DNA from: Chrysogorgia sp. JL179-B06
Taxonomy: Eukaryota > Cnidaria > Anthozoa > Scleralcyonacea > Chrysogorgiidae
Assembly (NCBI GenBank): GCA_035772405.1
Contig: JAYKKM010000452.1
Location: 1,149,001-1,213,000 of the forward strand
Length of the DNA stretch: 64,000 bases
Reading direction: 5' to 3'
A model generated the notes under the pieces. That model ran no database searches. It saw nothing but the letters and a program-made list of their open reading frames with translations, and had not been told where the DNA came from. Every line of letters starts with the position of its first letter. Within the stretch, counting starts at the first letter, position 1. This document shows positions 29,261 through 38,017 of this stretch, piece after piece. The translations under genes and the position numbers were made by a program.

Positions 29261-29740
29261 ATTCGTAGAGTAGTTGGCTATTTGTTAGTCAATGTTGTTA
29301 GCCAATCAAAAGAGCACCATTTTGCTATCCATTTGGATAAACATCACCACTAGACTTGAAAATCTAGTGGTTTTTTTTCGCGCGTGAGTTGAGACAGCAG
29401 TAGTTTGTTGAAAAAAAATGTGAAAATGTTGAAACGACTATTTTTTAAATACGTGAAAATGTTGAAACAACACTTTCTATTTTTAAATATGTGAAAAATG
29501 TGAAACGACACTTTCTATTTTTTTAAAAACATGTAAAAATATTGAAATGTCACATTATTAGCGTATAAATCGGGTTTGTGGTCTTATTTGATGTATGTTA
29601 TAAATTTAGAATTACCGAAATGACATCGAATTATGGGGGTTTGGGATTTGGTGTAAATTTGGTGATGTTTTGGCGATTATATTCGCGTTCAACATTGAAT
29701 GTGTCAAAAGTGGGCTCGCAGCCCTACCCTCTTTACTACT
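29234..29740. repeat. Polinton 1 right terminal inverted repeat
   Basis: Reverse complement of 11575-12081, 507 bp, with the same tandem repeats and hairpin. It is followed by TCCCCC (29741-29746), the second copy of the target duplication. Confidence 0.95.
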
Positions 29741-29854
29741 TCCCCCCATGTTTCCTTAGGAAATATGAGTTACTTCAATAGATAAATTACGATAGTAAAT
29801 GTTTTAAAATGTCAAAACGAATAAGCTGTTTTTATATTTAATAATGGGCTCTTG

Positions 29855-29936
29855 TTAAGTGTTCCTCTGCTCTTCTTTTGCAATGTCTTCTAATCGTAAT
29901 TTGGCTGCCTCAGCTGCATCTCTTCTACGTCGGAAT
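29855..29936 (-). pseudogene. BEL polyprotein C-terminal codons, detached
   Basis: The minus-strand frame RRRRDAAEAAKLRLEDIAKE, ending in a TAA at 29855-29857, is the usual alanine/lysine-rich tail of BEL/Pao polyproteins. It continues the frame that is interrupted at 50114-50122 by the small DNA transposon. The stretch 29747-29854 is the BEL 3' untranslated region leading to the polypurine tract. Confidence 0.75.
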
Positions 29937-30355
29937 CAATCTCGTACCCAGAGCCTGCGATCCCCCTGTCCTGCGGAGGGGAAACGGAGGCTCTGGGGAA
30001 CTCCGATGAAACTCGACATTTGATTGGTTGATGCTGAGCTCTCGCACCAGTTTCTTTAGGAGCTAATTGCTCGAGCGAAGTTTTGCATTTTCGAATCGCG
30101 GTTTAAAAATAAACAGTTCTTTTCAGAACTATGGCTGGTAAAGATTTATTCGATACACCTGCAACACATAATTATACACGACAGACTCAAAATACAATTG
30201 AACACATGAAATAAGTTAAAACTTAAAACTATTATTAATATTATTCTCGCTTCGTCGCCAAACAAACATCCATCGTCTGACTCGTCTCGTAATTCTTCAG
30301 AGTTTCGCCTCAGAACTTTAAAATTATATTAGAGACTACAAGGTCGATGTAGTTT

Positions 30356-30524
30356 AGTAGTATAGTAAGTAGGGCTGCGAGCTCAATCGACCTCAATCGT
30401 GAGTATAAACACCAAAACGTCACCAAATTTGGCCAAGTCGCGACTCGACAAATTTGGCGATGTTTTGGTGTTTATATTCACGATTGACGTCGAATAAGCT
30501 CGCAGCCCTACTTACTATACTACT
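30356..30524. repeat. Terminal 169-bp palindrome, left
   Basis: The outer arm starts AGTAGTATAGTAAGTAGGGC and the inner arm ends with its exact complement at 30524. The middle parts (TATAAACACCAAAACGTCACC versus the complement of GGCGATGTTTTGGTGTTTATA) pair with about 85 percent identity, leaving a short centre around CAAGTCGCGACTCG. The same 169 bp occurs inverted at 49530-49698. A single strand could fold into a hairpin terminus. The Polinton 1 ends do not have this. Confidence 0.9.
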
Positions 30525-30878
30525 ACAGCGATCGTTAGTCAATCTAAACACCCCTCCCACGTTTTCTACTAAATTGATGTCAAACACACGCGAGACTCAC
30601 GAGACAACACCAAATCGCTATTTTAACGAAATACGACACATTTCGTCAAATTTAGAGAAAGTTTTGTGTCACCATTTTCGCATTTGTGTTCAACAAACTA
30701 CAACAGACGCGCTCTACCATTGTTTCAATTCATGCGCGAAAAAAAGCCACTAGATTATGATTCTAGTGACGATGTTTAATAAATTTCAGCGAGAGAGCCA
30801 CTAGAGTTTAGTGTTAAATAGATTTCATATGCGAGAGCGCTCTACCTGCTATACGAATCAAGGTCACCTGTTGATGTT
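30525..30878. other. Polinton 2 TIR interior, non-coding
   Basis: Contains the hairpin CCACTAGA/TCTAGTG at 30747-30769 beside an A-run, in the position equivalent to 11945-11968 of Polinton 1. The longest open frame here is an artefact of the palindrome. No gene seen. Confidence 0.6.
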
Positions 30879-31054
30879 GCTAACAACAACATTCCATTGC
30901 GAATAGCAACCACGACTTTTCAAAAAAATGTTTTCACTTTTAAAAAATATTTTCACTTTTAAAAAATATTTTCACTTTGAAAAAATATTTTCATTTTAAA
31001 ATATTTTTTTCAAAAAGTTGTGGTTGCTATTCGCAATGGAATGTTGTTGTTAGC
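30879..31054. repeat. 176-bp AT-rich foldback in the TIR
   Basis: Arms of about 44 bp (GCTAACAACAACATTCCATTG, CGAATAGCAACCAC) flank four tandem units TTTTCACTTTTAAAAAATAT. Mirror copy at 49000-49175. It could be a foldback MITE captured before the TIRs were homogenised, or a native structural element. Confidence 0.8.
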
Positions 31055-31271
31055 GACACACCACGTACAACCACCTGCTGTCGTGCGAGGTGGAGATAGC
31101 TGACTACGAGAGAAGAATCGCGATGTTTGAAGAAGGGGTGAGGCCCACCATGCTAAGACTGTCTAACTTTGAGCGCACTCGTTAAATCATACACTATAAA
31201 TATCGTGAATAAAAAACCGTTGTGTGAATGGACTCGCGCGGTTGTTATGAAGCCACCTGCTAACATGCAAA

Positions 31272-31782
31272 TTAGTCCACCCGCTCGCTATTTTCAGTGT
31301 TTGTCGCACTTCTGAAATGGTGGTCGTACACATATTTAGACGTTGTGATTCCTCCCGACAACAAGCCCAAGAAAGGCACGTACGGTGTCACAATCGCGAC
31401 AATGCTCTCGACGTCTTTCTTTAATAGCGGGTCTTTTTGTAGTTCGTCATTTAGTTCGTCAGGATTTTCAATAGCGTTCAACCCATCCAGTAAGCTGGCG
31501 AATTTGCTGATTAGCAAGTCGGTGAGAAAAGCGTTTGCGATTTCCATTCTCTTCAACTCATATTGACGCCATATCTTGTCGATAACCTTTGCGGACGCTT
31601 TTTTAATATACGCTTCGGACTGACTCACCACACCATCGCCAGACAGTCTAATAAGTTCGGATCTCCTAACGTCAATGTTGTCTTCCACAGTCGAAGTGTC
31701 ATCAGTCTCCTCAACTAATTCCTCAATCGTAGGATTCTCCTCACTTTTTGCGTTTCACCATCACGTTATTACTTATACCCAT
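31272..31782 (-). pseudogene. Distal helical protein, 5' frameshift
   Basis: Homolog of 28748-29260. A homopolymer A-run (31746-31750) has one base more than in Polinton 1, so the frame from ATG 31782 stops after about a dozen codons. The rest stays open from 31688. It retains the C-terminal part that is frameshifted in Polinton 1 (hydrophobic PYVPFLGLLSGG followed by YVYDHHF). The 3' half lies in the TIR and is therefore duplicated beside the polymerase gene. Confidence 0.75.
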
Positions 31783-31785
31783 ATT

Positions 31786-32385
31786 TTATTGCGGAATAAC
31801 AACTTCGTGACTGTATGGATAGCGCAGTGAGATTTCGAGTCTGGCGTACTTATTATTTTTTAGTGCGGTCACGATCGCCGACGATTTTTCTCTGCTAATG
31901 TTTCCAAGGTAATCATCGATAACGACCTTCATATCACTTCTGCTCGGACAGTAAAAGCAAATGAGCTTACTAATGTTTTCTCTATACGGTTTTGCGATCG
32001 ACGTCAGTTGTTGTGTGATGACAATAACGCTCAACATAAAATGTCGCGCGCTAAAAGCCAAGTTGACCAATTGACTAGTCCTATTCTTAACATCTTGAGA
32101 GCTCGCACAGTCATCCAACACGATCAGAGTGTTAGTGCCTTTAAAAACATTTGTTACACACTTGAGAACAGCGTCGACACTGTCCTGTGTGCAGTCTATC
32201 GCTAGCACGTCGGGGTCGCGCACATATTTCCAATCTTGATACGCTTTGTTCCACTCAAAAGTAGGACAAATCAACACAATGTAGTCAAATTTACTAAAGT
32301 ACTCAGATTCCAATGTTTCCAGCAAATAATGCGTCTTACCACAAGCTGTCATACCAACAATTAACATATTAAACGGAGTCTCCAT
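31786..32385 (-). CDS. DNA packaging ATPase (Polinton 2)
   Basis: 199 residues with Walker A GMTACGKT and Walker B LIVLDD. Differs from the Polinton 1 copy at few positions (for example YFSKF for YRGKF, and FKGTN kept). No lesion seen. Starts 15 nt after the capsid gene stop, as in the sister copy. Confidence 0.95.
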   Translation of the reverse strand: METPFNMLIVGMTACGKTHYLLETLESEYFSKFDYIVLICPTFEWNKAYQDWKYVRDPDVLAIDCTQDSVDAVLKCVTNVFKGTNTLIVLDDCASSQDVKNRTSQLVNLAFSARHFMLSVIVITQQLTSIAKPYRENISKLICFYCPSRSDMKVVIDDYLGNISREKSSAIVTALKNNKYARLEISLRYPYSHEVVIPQ

Positions 32386-32400
32386 TAACTCACGTTTGAT

Positions 32401-33639
32401 TTAATACTGGATTGATTGCAGCCCATTGTTCATAAAGTTGACCAACCCATCACTTATCACAAACACCCTGCACATGACATTTGCGGTCGTCGCTTTCTTT
32501 GTGATTTCAAGAAGCACGCCGGATTGTGTGTTTACAATGTTCTTGCCAGTGGCGACGTTGTAATTATCTTGGACGCTCCTCAAGTCGATGACCAACGCAA
32601 AACCATCTTTATAGAACTTCTGTATGGTCATGAACTGAGCGTGTTCTTCACCCAACCCAAACAATCGTTTCGCTTCTGCATAGAACTTCGACTTTGGGAT
32701 GCCTTGTGAGTACACGCTATTCGGCACACCTTCGATTGTGACTCTAACACTCTCAATATTTGGATAAAGAAACTCCTCACTGTCTGTTCGCACCTTATTC
32801 GTGAATAGCAACACAATCGCCTTCATGCTTTTTCTTGGAAGATTAATGTTTTCATTCACAATGGTCGTGCCTTTGTCCCATTCGGTGGTTTTCATCAACG
32901 TGATGTGCTCATATGACAAACTACGACCACTTGCATAGCCCGACGCTATTTCGTCAGCGAGCTCCTGGTTATCGATCGTCTCATACTCAAGCTCGAGGTT
33001 CTCCAGAGTGTATCCACCCACAGCGCTACCAGATTGCGCCACCATGATGTCTGTGGCCTTCGGAAGTGTGATGACATACTGCAAGTTGTTGTTCATGCTA
33101 AAAGGAGCGTACAACCCGTGGTCATTCATGATTTTACCAAGCTTAATCCGCTGCTTCGTCCCAATCACACCAAACATTAACGCGTCACTAACTTTAGCAA
33201 CGTTCCCACTCGTCGCACCACTGTCATCCTTAGAAATTAGCTTTCTCAAGTTCTCACCACCAACACCATAATCAATCATTTGGTCTCGCGCAGTGACACT
33301 CTCCCAAAGGTCGCGATAAACACCAGTGTAATTTTCCCCATTGTTGTCGTACACAGTTTCCCCGGCTAGTCTCACAACAAGCTTCTCAACCAATAACTTG
33401 CTAGCGTTATTCAAGAACCAGCTTTTAGCGTTCGCGTTCTTAAAGTCGAACACTAGACCCAACGATCCAGGAACCAAACAGCTACTAACCTTAAGCTTCG
33501 GTATATCGATGTAAAGTTCCTCACCAGGACTGACCTTATTAGGGTTCAACGTGATTACGTGTTGCGTTCTCACCCCTTTTATGCCACCCATGGTCGCTCG
33601 TCTAAAACCAGGGCTCAACTCTGCTGACGTGGCGTTCAT
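32401..33639 (-). CDS. Major capsid protein (Polinton 2)
   Basis: 412 residues, same length as in Polinton 1 and about 96 percent identical by eye, with mostly conservative changes (for example Val to Ala, Ile to Thr). Full length, no lesion. Conservation of length and pattern in two diverged elements argues for selection on the shell protein up to insertion. Confidence 0.92.
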   Translation of the reverse strand: MNATSAELSPGFRRATMGGIKGVRTQHVITLNPNKVSPGEELYIDIPKLKVSSCLVPGSLGLVFDFKNANAKSWFLNNASKLLVEKLVVRLAGETVYDNNGENYTGVYRDLWESVTARDQMIDYGVGGENLRKLISKDDSGATSGNVAKVSDALMFGVIGTKQRIKLGKIMNDHGLYAPFSMNNNLQYVITLPKATDIMVAQSGSAVGGYTLENLELEYETIDNQELADEIASGYASGRSLSYEHITLMKTTEWDKGTTIVNENINLPRKSMKAIVLLFTNKVRTDSEEFLYPNIESVRVTIEGVPNSVYSQGIPKSKFYAEAKRLFGLGEEHAQFMTIQKFYKDGFALVIDLRSVQDNYNVATGKNIVNTQSGVLLEITKKATTANVMCRVFVISDGLVNFMNNGLQSIQY

Positions 33640-33662
33640 ATACCTTTACATATGTTTTATCG

Positions 33663-35093
33663 CTACCGTTTTAGCTTGTAGTAATCATAAGCAAACCACG
33701 CAAGTACCACCGCGAGTACCCACAGATTTTGAGCCAACCATGCGAGACCCTTCGCACCCAGCGTCAACGCATTGTAAACTAAATTAGCCAACCCAACAGC
33801 CCATGGACCCATCTTCATTATCGCGTTCTTAACAGCCTGTGCGAATGACTTTGTAGCCATAGCGCCCCTCATAACAGCAGACCTCCCAGCGATGATAATA
33901 GTTGTTATAATTCCAGCCACTGAAATTGCCACAGCGCTCAACCCAACCATATTTTCTTTAGCCCATTCCTTAAACTTCTGCAATCTGTCAATGTCGACTT
34001 CTTGTTGTGCTCTAACCTCTTCAAGCTCACGCTGTGCCAAGGTTTTGTCTCTAGCCTGCTCAAGTCCTCTCACTCTTTCAAGCAGAGTGGCGCGCTCTTG
34101 CTCTTCATCACTCGTAAGACCACTTTGCTTAGCTTTTCTGTTAAGCTCTGCCAATCTCTTGTTCAATTCGTCTATCGCTTCTTGAAAATAGTCTGCTTGT
34201 ATTTGCAACGCACCAGTGTCACCTATTCTCGACTCACGCAACACGCTATCGCTTGGGTTAAGCACACCATTCAGCCCGCGGTTCTCGTCTGATGATAGCC
34301 CAGGTATGTCATCATTATCCACTCTTGTCTCAATCACTGGGAAGTCGTCTGGGGCCACTTCTGTTGTGACAGCTGTTGTTTCTGTACTCTCAGGGATTTG
34401 ACTAACTAACTTTTTGAACTGCCCAATCGCATTTTTACTACGAGCGTCTTTACTATAGTTCAATTTGTTTCCCCAAGGTACTAGAATTCGTTTGGGTGCT
34501 CCATATTTACCATCTTTGTTTATCGGTTTGAAAAGAATAGCCCCTGAGTCCGCAACCTGCGACCTGTTGACTATTTCCCTTGACGCGTCGTCTTGGCCGA
34601 GTACCTTTTTGTTGAATCCACGTATTTTCTCGTTTATTAGCTTGATTCTTTTTACGTTGTCTTCTGTTAGCTTTTTGTTGGACGCTTTTAGCTCGCCCAG
34701 TCTTTTCTCAATTTCTTCCTCCTCTTCAAAAGCTATACTAAAACTCTCGTCATTGACGTCACCATACAACTTCTGTTCAACAAACTCTACTGTTGGGACT
34801 TCTGTGTTAGTCCCCCTTATTGTCACCGTCTTACCATCATCAGTGTCAGTGAACGACGTCTCTGTTTCTCGAGACCTTCTATCCAGTTCACCCTGCAATC
34901 TATTCGCTCTCCCATTCAATTTCTCATACTTGACACGTTCGATGTGTGGTATATTGTCGTTGGTGTATATTTTCTCAATTGAATCTATACGTTTAGTGAG
35001 TTCTTCAAGTTCGACGTTTATTTGATCATTAGTGTAAGCTCTACCAAGGTTCTCCATCTGAATCTCGTCAAAAACTTCCCCACCTTTAGCCAT
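33663..35093 (-). CDS. Membrane protein 2 (Polinton 2)
   Basis: 476 residues, intact. Same acidic start (MAKGGEVFDEIQME), charged centre and tryptophan-rich membrane module as 25450-26868. It differs in a more divergent linker (about 310-350, LNRKAKQSGLTSDEEQERA), suggesting that this exposed region tolerates or favours change. Confidence 0.8.
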   Translation of the reverse strand: MAKGGEVFDEIQMENLGRAYTNDQINVELEELTKRIDSIEKIYTNDNIPHIERVKYEKLNGRANRLQGELDRRSRETETSFTDTDDGKTVTIRGTNTEVPTVEFVEQKLYGDVNDESFSIAFEEEEEIEKRLGELKASNKKLTEDNVKRIKLINEKIRGFNKKVLGQDDASREIVNRSQVADSGAILFKPINKDGKYGAPKRILVPWGNKLNYSKDARSKNAIGQFKKLVSQIPESTETTAVTTEVAPDDFPVIETRVDNDDIPGLSSDENRGLNGVLNPSDSVLRESRIGDTGALQIQADYFQEAIDELNKRLAELNRKAKQSGLTSDEEQERATLLERVRGLEQARDKTLAQRELEEVRAQQEVDIDRLQKFKEWAKENMVGLSAVAISVAGIITTIIIAGRSAVMRGAMATKSFAQAVKNAIMKMGPWAVGLANLVYNALTLGAKGLAWLAQNLWVLAVVLAWFAYDYYKLKR

Positions 35094-35152
35094 ATTACAT
35101 TAGCTCACATTTTGAATATCGCTCTCTGACTCCCACGAATCACATTTTCTCT

Positions 35153-36178
35153 CTAGTTTAGATAATTGTACGCAAGCCACGCGAATGTCACCGCAAACAC
35201 CCACAGATTTTGAGCTAACCAAGCGAGGCCCTTTGCGCCTGTCACCAGCGCGTCATAAACTAAGTTCGCCAATCCAACAGCCCATGGACCCATCCTCATT
35301 ATCACGTTTTTAACAGCCTGTGCAAACGACCTCGTGGTCATAGCGCCTCTCATAACATTAGACCTCCCAGCGATAATAATGGTTGTTATAATTGCAGCTA
35401 TTGCAATCGCTAAAGCGCTAGACCCAACCATATTTTCTCTAACCCATTTCTTGAAATTCTGCAATCTGCTAATGTCAACTTCCTGTTGCTCTCTAACCTC
35501 CTCTATTTGTCGCTGTTCAATAACCATGTCTCTAGCCTTTTTAAGTCCGATCACTCTTTCAGCTAGATCGATGAACTCTTCGTTCTCTGCAGTCGTGAGG
35601 TCTTTCACTGCAAGCTCTGCTACTCTTTTGTTCGCTTCATTTATCAAGTCTCGATAGCGATCTATCTCTATTTGTAACGTACCAGTGTCGCCTATTCTTG
35701 ACTCAGACATCACACTCTCACTTGGATTAAGTAGCGCGCTCAACTTGCGGTTCTCGATTGGTCTTAGTTCGGGTATGTTGACGTACTCTGCGTGTGTGGT
35801 GTCTAACAACGGTACACTCCTCGCGACGTCTTCACGATCTTTTGCGTTGTCAATAGTCTGCGTTGCGAGATCGTTAAAAACCTTCTCCACATGTTGAGGC
35901 ACTCCTCCACCACTCCTCGCAATGTTTTTAATCCGCGCTACGAGATCGCCAGTGGTCCTCCCCATGTGTTGGCGAAATCTTACATCACGTTCACGCCTCA
36001 GTCCACTCTCCACTCTAATTAGTCTAATTTTCTCACCGACTGTGACGTTTGGATCACCCTGAGATAGTTTGCGATCTAGAGTGGCTTTTTCGAGACTATA
36101 CTTTAGTTCGTCGTCAGTGACATCTTTGTATTCGTCAGATCTATCCATCTCAAAGTCGTCGAAGCCACCTTCAGCCAT
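35153..36178 (-). CDS. Membrane protein 1 (Polinton 2), intact
   Basis: 341 residues. MAEGGFDDFEMD start, coiled-coil middle with an extra segment (around 80-115) missing in Polinton 1, a span near residues 236-258 and a double span at the C-terminus (WAVGLANLVYDALV, WLAQNLWVFAVTFAWLAYNY). This is the reference copy for the frameshifted gene at 24436-25391. Paralogous to the adjacent membrane protein 2. Confidence 0.8.
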   Translation of the reverse strand: MAEGGFDDFEMDRSDEYKDVTDDELKYSLEKATLDRKLSQGDPNVTVGEKIRLIRVESGLRRERDVRFRQHMGRTTGDLVARIKNIARSGGGVPQHVEKVFNDLATQTIDNAKDREDVARSVPLLDTTHAEYVNIPELRPIENRKLSALLNPSESVMSESRIGDTGTLQIEIDRYRDLINEANKRVAELAVKDLTTAENEEFIDLAERVIGLKKARDMVIEQRQIEEVREQQEVDISRLQNFKKWVRENMVGSSALAIAIAAIITTIIIAGRSNVMRGAMTTRSFAQAVKNVIMRMGPWAVGLANLVYDALVTGAKGLAWLAQNLWVFAVTFAWLAYNYLN

Positions 36179-36184
36179 ATTACA

Positions 36185-37288
36185 CTAGCTCACATTTTGA
36201 ATATCGCTCTCTGGTATCCACGAATTATGTTTGCTCTCATAACCCAACCATTTGACCAGCGCCATCTTCTTCCCTCTGACTTTCTTTCTTTTCAACACCT
36301 TTTCAACTCTGTACACATCGTCGCCATGTTTCTTATTGACCAGCGATAATTCCTGTTCGTAAAATTTACCAATAATCTGTTCACCACTTATGTCCTCAAT
36401 TTCATACACATTTGGATCACCGCGAATAACTTTCACCACTTTAAACAGCTCTTCAGTGAAGTTGGCTTCGTAGCCCTTTGTGAACACACTCTTGTACTTA
36501 CTAATTCTCACTGACTCACCAACTCTAAACTTTGGCAACGGGTTGTCTGCAAAATGATGACCAAACAAAGTGGTCCACACTTCACCCTCATTTGACTTAT
36601 TGACATCCTTCGGTTTCATCATAATGCTTCGATTCACATTGCTATTATAATTGCTCACAAACTGGTCGAGAACGTCGATCCATTTATACGTTCCACGGGT
36701 GTAAAAGTACTTCCACATAATGCTCTTGAGACTTCTATTAAAACGCTCGACAACAGCGGCCTTTTTGTCGCTCTTAGTGCTGAAATATTCAATGCCATGT
36801 TCTTTCAGCAAACTTTTAACACCAACGTTATAGAACTCAAGTCCATCGTCAAATTGCGCTAACTTAGGTGTGGCCCCAAACCGATCTTTAAAGTCAACCA
36901 ACAATTTTCCAACAGCCTTAGTCATGTTCTTAGTGTCTTTTCTATAAACTGCAATACCAAAAGCGTATCTACTCAATATTTCAATGCCTGTCAATATCCA
37001 ATAATAACCACCATTCTGTTTTGAATACTTACTCATGTCCACTAAGTCCATTTGGAGCTCTTCACCAAGAAATCCAACAAAAGTCGCACGGAATTTATGC
37101 CTTCTCACAATGGGTTTGTACCTAGTGTAAGTGTCCTGCGCTGTCAACCATTCTTTCACTGTTTTTCTAGTTACTTTCAATCCGTCTCCCAATGCACTTT
37201 GATACAACCTCTCTACACCACTGAACCCTGTCTTAGGATTATAGTAAATGTCTCTCAACCCCTGCTCTGTTTCCACACCAAGCTCCAT
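36185..37288 (-). CDS. Chromodomain integrase (Polinton 2)
   Basis: 367 residues from ATG 37288. Same D, D, E residues as in Polinton 1, and it retains the two residues (Gly-Ile after SRYAF) missing there. Chromodomain at the C-terminus. No lesion visible. The stop is followed after 6 nt by membrane protein 1. Confidence 0.95.
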   Translation of the reverse strand: MELGVETEQGLRDIYYNPKTGFSGVERLYQSALGDGLKVTRKTVKEWLTAQDTYTRYKPIVRRHKFRATFVGFLGEELQMDLVDMSKYSKQNGGYYWILTGIEILSRYAFGIAVYRKDTKNMTKAVGKLLVDFKDRFGATPKLAQFDDGLEFYNVGVKSLLKEHGIEYFSTKSDKKAAVVERFNRSLKSIMWKYFYTRGTYKWIDVLDQFVSNYNSNVNRSIMMKPKDVNKSNEGEVWTTLFGHHFADNPLPKFRVGESVRISKYKSVFTKGYEANFTEELFKVVKVIRGDPNVYEIEDISGEQIIGKFYEQELSLVNKKHGDDVYRVEKVLKRKKVRGKKMALVKWLGYESKHNSWIPESDIQNVS

Positions 37289-37293
37289 ATAAT

Positions 37294-37996
37294 TCACACA
37301 ATATACAGTTCCAATAACACCGCGCCAATTTTGAGATCGTCGTTATTTGGTTTGACGCGAAACGTCATACTTGAGTAAACACCTTTTTTAATGCCCACCT
37401 TTGACTCAATGTCTACATGGCGTTGCACTGACCCTTTCAATGACTGTTCGGTAGGTATTGGCAACGTTGTGATCACATCGCTACGCTTCCCATCAATACC
37501 CACGTCGCTCTCCGTCTCAACGACGTCACACGAGACTTCTATGTACTTCAGGCCTCTATACATGTCGACCTCGTTTGGGCTAGTGTGCCACTGTGAGTCA
37601 TTCTGAATCACCTCACCCTTCGCGAAGCCAAGTAGAGGCCCAAGGGTGTCTAACACAGCTGAGCTACTAACCTTAACCCTACACTTGCCTGTGGGCACTA
37701 GTTTTCTCTATCTCAAGATCCACCTTAAGCTCGCTAGACTTGTGTTTCAAGACTTTGACCAATGCGTCGAAGCTAAAGTACCCTTCACCCACTTTAATCT
37801 TTTTAAAAGAGCCAACCCTAGAGTTATCCAACGTGAAGACCTGAATGCTGTCGTCGTTTGTTGTGTTATGGTAGTCCCAAAACACAGTGGCTGTCTTGAC
37901 CACAATGTACGGGTTATCGTGTATGACCATCATCGCGTTGTCAAAGGACACAACTTTTTCCGCACCTTCAATGAGTACCGTCAACTTTCGCGTCAT
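37294..37996 (-). pseudogene. Penton-like minor capsid protein, frameshifted
   Basis: Homolog of 22625-23326. The frame from ATG 37996 runs to about 37700, where one extra base in an A-rich stretch (plus strand 37698-37707) shifts it. The second part, from 37698 to the stop at 37294, holds TLGPLLGF and the VDMYRGLKYIEVSCDVVE segment in another frame. No full-length product is possible, so this copy could not build a complete capsid alone. Confidence 0.8.
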
Positions 37997-38017
37997 GTAT
38001 AACATACAGTATATTAT

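Larger units (their letters stand above)
11575..29740 (+). mobile_element. Polinton 1 (Maverick/adintovirus-like integrated virus), 18,166 bp
   Basis: The ends read AGTAGTAAAGAGGGTAGGGC and its exact complement, giving 507-bp terminal inverted repeats (11575-12081 and 29234-29740). A perfect 6-bp target duplication TCCCCC lies at 11569-11574 and 29741-29746. Terminal AG/CT and 6-bp duplications are the family hallmark. The cargo comprises protein-primed DNA polymerase B, chromodomain integrase, double-jelly-roll-type major capsid protein, penton-like protein, packaging ATPase and about twelve further genes. Strand is given as the integrase/capsid strand. Lesions are a nonsense codon in the polymerase (13035-13037), an early stop in thymidine kinase, and frameshifts in membrane protein 1 and in the distal gene. 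The target site is the polypurine tract of a BEL retrotransposon. Confidence 0.95.
30356..31545. repeat. Polinton 2 left terminal inverted repeat
   Basis: About 1.19 kb, matching 48530-49698 inverted. From outside inward it holds a 169-bp palindrome, a hairpin like that of Polinton 1, a 176-bp AT-rich foldback and the 3' part of the distal gene. It is more than twice as long as the Polinton 1 TIR because it has expanded into that gene. Confidence 0.9.

Noticed and set aside
29578..29781. Frames MVLFDVCYKF... in the Polinton 1 TIRs (also 11471-11737)
   Set aside because: Present in both TIRs by repetition only, crossing the element boundary into BEL sequence. No reason to think it is coding.
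30454..30753. Identical 99-codon frames at both ends of Polinton 2 (also 49301-49600)
   Set aside because: They cross the terminal palindrome and the TIR and exist twice only because the TIR is repeated. No homolog-like motif, and Polinton 1 lacks it.
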